A stretch of 64,000 nucleotides of DNA from Ochrobactrum sp. CGA5 (lineage in GTDB: Bacteria; Pseudomonadota; Alphaproteobacteria; Rhizobiales; Rhizobiaceae), in contig NZ_VCIG01000042.1 of the NCBI RefSeq assembly GCF_006345815.1, positions 365,864 to 429,863 of the forward strand, in the 5' to 3' direction. The notes beneath the pieces were generated by a model. It was not told where the DNA came from, made no database searches, and saw nothing but the letters and a program-made list of their open reading frames with translations. Position numbers and translations under genes: made by a program. Positions 61,714-64,000 of this stretch are shown here, piece after piece; positions within the stretch are counted from its first letter, which is position 1, and every line of letters starts with the position of its first letter.

Positions 61714-64000
61714 ATGAATGTGGAGCTCTCACGACGCCAGTTTCTGGGCGGGACGGGGGCGGTAGTGGCGGCTTCGGCGCTTGGGTCTTTCGGTTTCGGC
61801 GGGGTGGAAACCGCCTATGCTGAAGCCATTCGCCCCTTCAAGCTGACCAACACGACCGAAACCCGAAATACCTGTCCTTACTGCTCGGTTGCCTGCGGCA
61901 TCATCCTCTATTCCAAGGGCGATGTCAGGAAAGGCGAGAAAGCTGATCTGGTCCATGTCGAAGGCGATACGGATCACCCCACCAATCGCGGCACGCTTTG
62001 CCCGAAGGGGGCGGCACTGAAGGATTTCGTCAACGCGAAGACCCGTCTGCAGAATCCGCGGGTCCGCGAGGCGGGTTCATCCGAGTTCAAGCAGATTTCC
62101 TGGGAAGATGCTCTCGACCGTATCGCGCGGCACCTGAAAGACGACCGCGACGCCAACTTCATAGCGAAGAACGCGGCGGGCACCACGGTCAACCGCTGGA
62201 CTTCGACAGGTTTCCTCGCGGCTTCGGCAACCACCAATGAAACAGCGTTTCTCACCTACAAGGTGGTGCGCAGCACAGGCATAGTTGCATTCGATAACCA
62301 GGCACGCGTCTGACACGGCCCGACGGTGGCGAGTCTCGCCCCAACATTTGGCCGTGGAGCAATGACCAACTCCTGGACCGATATCAAGAACACCGATCTC
62401 GTCGTCGTCATGGGCGGCAATGCGGCGGAAGCGCATCCATGCGGCTTCAAGTGGGTAACGGAGGCCAAGGCCAATCGCGGGGCGAAGCTGATCGTCGTCG
62501 ATCCGCGTTTCACGCGCACGGCTTCCGTGGCGGATTTCTACGCGCCAATCCGGCAGGGTACGGATATTGCCTTCCTGCTCGGTGTCATCAACTACTGCAT
62601 CCAGAACGACAAGGTGCAGTGGGAATATGTGAAGCATTTCACCAATGCCAGCTACATCATCAAGGATGGCTTTGAATACAAGGACGGCTTGTTTACGGGC
62701 TACGATGAGGAAAAGCGGGATTATGACCGTTCGAGCTGGGATTATGTAATCGGCGATGACGGCTATGCGGTCGTTGACGATACACTGCAGAACCCCCGCT
62801 GCGTATGGAACCTGCTGAAACAGCATGTTTCCATCTTCACGCCGGACATGGTGGAACGCATCTGCGGCACGCCGAAGGAGAAATTCCTGAAAGTGGCCGA
62901 GATGATGTCCGAATGCTCGGCGCCTGACAAGACAATGACGTCGATGTATGCGCTGGGCTGGACGCAGCATTCCAAGGGGTCGCAGAATATTCGCTGCATG
63001 GCGATGCTGCAGCTTATCCTCGGCAATATCGGTGTGCGTGGCGGGGGCATGAACGCGCTGCGCGGTCACTCTAACATTCAGGGACTGACCGATATCGGCC
63101 TCATGTCCAACCTTCTGCCCGGTTACTTGAACATCCCGGTCGAAAAAGAGGTCGATTTCGACACCTATATCTCGACACGCGGTTTCAAGCCGCTGCGTCC
63201 GAACCAGATGAGCTACTGGCAGAACTATCGCAAATTCTTTGTCAGTTTCCAGAAGGCGATGTGGGGCAGTGCCGCGACCGTCGAAAACGACTTCGCCTAT
63301 GACTGGCTGCCGAAGCTGGACGTGCCGAATTACGATATGCTTCGTATCTTCGACATGATGCATGAAGGCAAGGTCAACGGCTATATCTGTCAGGGCTTCA
63401 ATCCGCTGATGGCGGTGCCAAATCGCAAGAAGCTGACAGATGCTTTGTCGAAGTTGAAGTTCCTCGTGACGATGGACCCGCTGGAAACGGAAACCTCGCG
63501 TTTCTGGGAAAACCACGGTGAATTCAACGATGTGGATTCGGCTTCCATCCAGACGGAAGTGTTCCAGTTGCCTTCCACCTGCTTTGCTGAGGACGAGGGT
63601 TCGCTCACCAATTCCGGGCGCTGGCTGCAATGGCACTGGCCTGGTGCGACGCCGCCCGGTGAGGCGAAGACAGACAACTGGATCATGGCACAGATACATC
63701 TGCGGCTGAAGGAACTCTATCGTAAGGAAGGCGGTGCCTTCCCCGATCCAATTCTCAATCTCGTCTGGGATTATGAGGATGAGGGTGAACCGACGGCGGA
63801 AGAACTGGCCAAGGAACTGAACGGTCGTGCCATCGGCACTGTGACCGATCCAGCCGATCCAACCAAGGTTATTGCTGAGGCGGGCAAGCTACTGCCTGGT
63901 TTTGCGGCGCTGCGCGATGATGGTTCGACGGCATCGGGCTGCTGGATTTATTCTGGCTGCTTCACCGAGGCTGGCAACAATATGGCCCGCCGTGACAATC
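61714..64000 (+). CDS. fdoG: Selenocysteine-containing formate dehydrogenase alpha subunit (3' truncated)
   Basis: The molybdenum catalytic subunit of a respiratory formate dehydrogenase (FdnG/FdoG type). It starts with a twin-arginine signal (SRRQFLGG), followed by the 4Fe-4S cysteines C54, C57, C61 and C96. The frame meets UGA at codon 200, in the context RV-U-HGPTVASLAPTFG, which is the selenocysteine position of this family, and then stays open to the window end. E. coli FdnG is 1015 residues, so about 250 are missing. A conventional stop is not meant here: the downstream sequence is fully family-like (AMTNSWTDIKNTDLVVVMGG). Beta and gamma subunits should follow. Confidence 0.95.
62311..62313 (+). 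other. UGA codon read as selenocysteine
   Basis: In-frame TGA at codon 200 of the formate dehydrogenase, at the conserved Sec position (V-U-HGPTVA). Recoding depends on selenocysteine tRNA, SelA, SelB and SelD, of which only selD is in the window. Confidence 0.95.
62325..62342 (+). promoter_or_regulatory. Bacterial SECIS element
   Basis: Eleven bases after the UGA, GG (62325-62326), bulged T (62327), GGCG, loop AGTCT (62332-62336), CGCC and CC form a stem of two plus four base pairs. The bulged U and the GU in the loop have the same layout as E. coli fdnG/fdhF SECIS hairpins that bind SelB. Confidence 0.88.

Noticed and set aside
62311-62340. Formate dehydrogenase as a pseudogene broken by a nonsense mutation
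   Set aside because: The UGA is at the conserved selenocysteine site and is followed by a SECIS hairpin; the remaining frame is intact.
62077-63699. Minus-strand open frame of 540 codons
   Set aside because: Antisense to the formate dehydrogenase gene; no family motif; the plus strand has the intact conserved protein through the UGA.

Overview
The window looks like chromosomal DNA of an alphaproteobacterium of the Brucellaceae (Ochrobactrum/Brucella type). This is inferred from the protein families, the many ABC transporters for small molecules, an RpoE-ChrR pair, and short palindromic intergenic repeats of the kind common in Rhizobiales. No rRNA, tRNA, CRISPR array, insertion sequence or phage gene was recognised. 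Both ends cut through genes: a LivM-type permease on the left and a formate dehydrogenase alpha subunit on the right.

Left part (1-20 kb). After the LivM fragment and a hotdog thioesterase comes an ECF sigma factor with its zinc/cupin anti-sigma factor ChrR. A six-gene operon runs on the minus strand: FAD oxidoreductase, DUF1365, cyclopropane synthase-like methyltransferase, DUF2147, DUF2177 and TspO. A DUF1295 gene diverges from it. The sigma gene and the operon carry the same promoter, TGATCC-N16-CGTA, so this reads as one singlet-oxygen and membrane-lipid regulon. Next come a DUF1311 protein, an SDR enzyme, a 1193-residue autotransporter, a sensor kinase, two small exported proteins sharing a GCHG-x-GC motif, an AraC regulator and an OmpR-type response regulator.

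Middle (20-46 kb). A LacI regulator faces a sugar ABC transporter, an SDR polyol dehydrogenase and an FGGY kinase with the TCSLV motif, most likely for ribitol. Then follow a Na/Pi cotransporter, a three-gene FbpABC-like transporter and a lipocalin. A DeoR-controlled minus-strand operon encodes a sugar ABC transporter, a DUF4432 epimerase-like protein, a ribokinase-family kinase, DeoC and an ALDH16-type double-domain aldehyde dehydrogenase, consistent with deoxyribose or deoxynucleoside use. A TetR/MFS pair with three matching operators closes this part.

Right part (46.7-64 kb). A LysR regulator diverges from a ten-gene operon: polar amino acid ABC transporter, dimethylformamidase-like protein, class III aminotransferase, BKACE beta-keto acid cleavage enzyme, diamine-type GNAT acetyltransferase, acetylpolyamine amidohydrolase and thioesterase. 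The enzymes match, step for step, an acetylated route for beta-lysine (or a similar beta,omega-diamino acid) to 4-aminobutyrate. This is the best candidate for an undescribed genetic system in the window. It is followed by a beta-carbonic anhydrase, a uracil-type permease, SelD, a transglutaminase-like protein, and a formate dehydrogenase whose reading frame crosses an in-frame UGA followed by a well-formed bacterial SECIS hairpin, so it is a selenoprotein.
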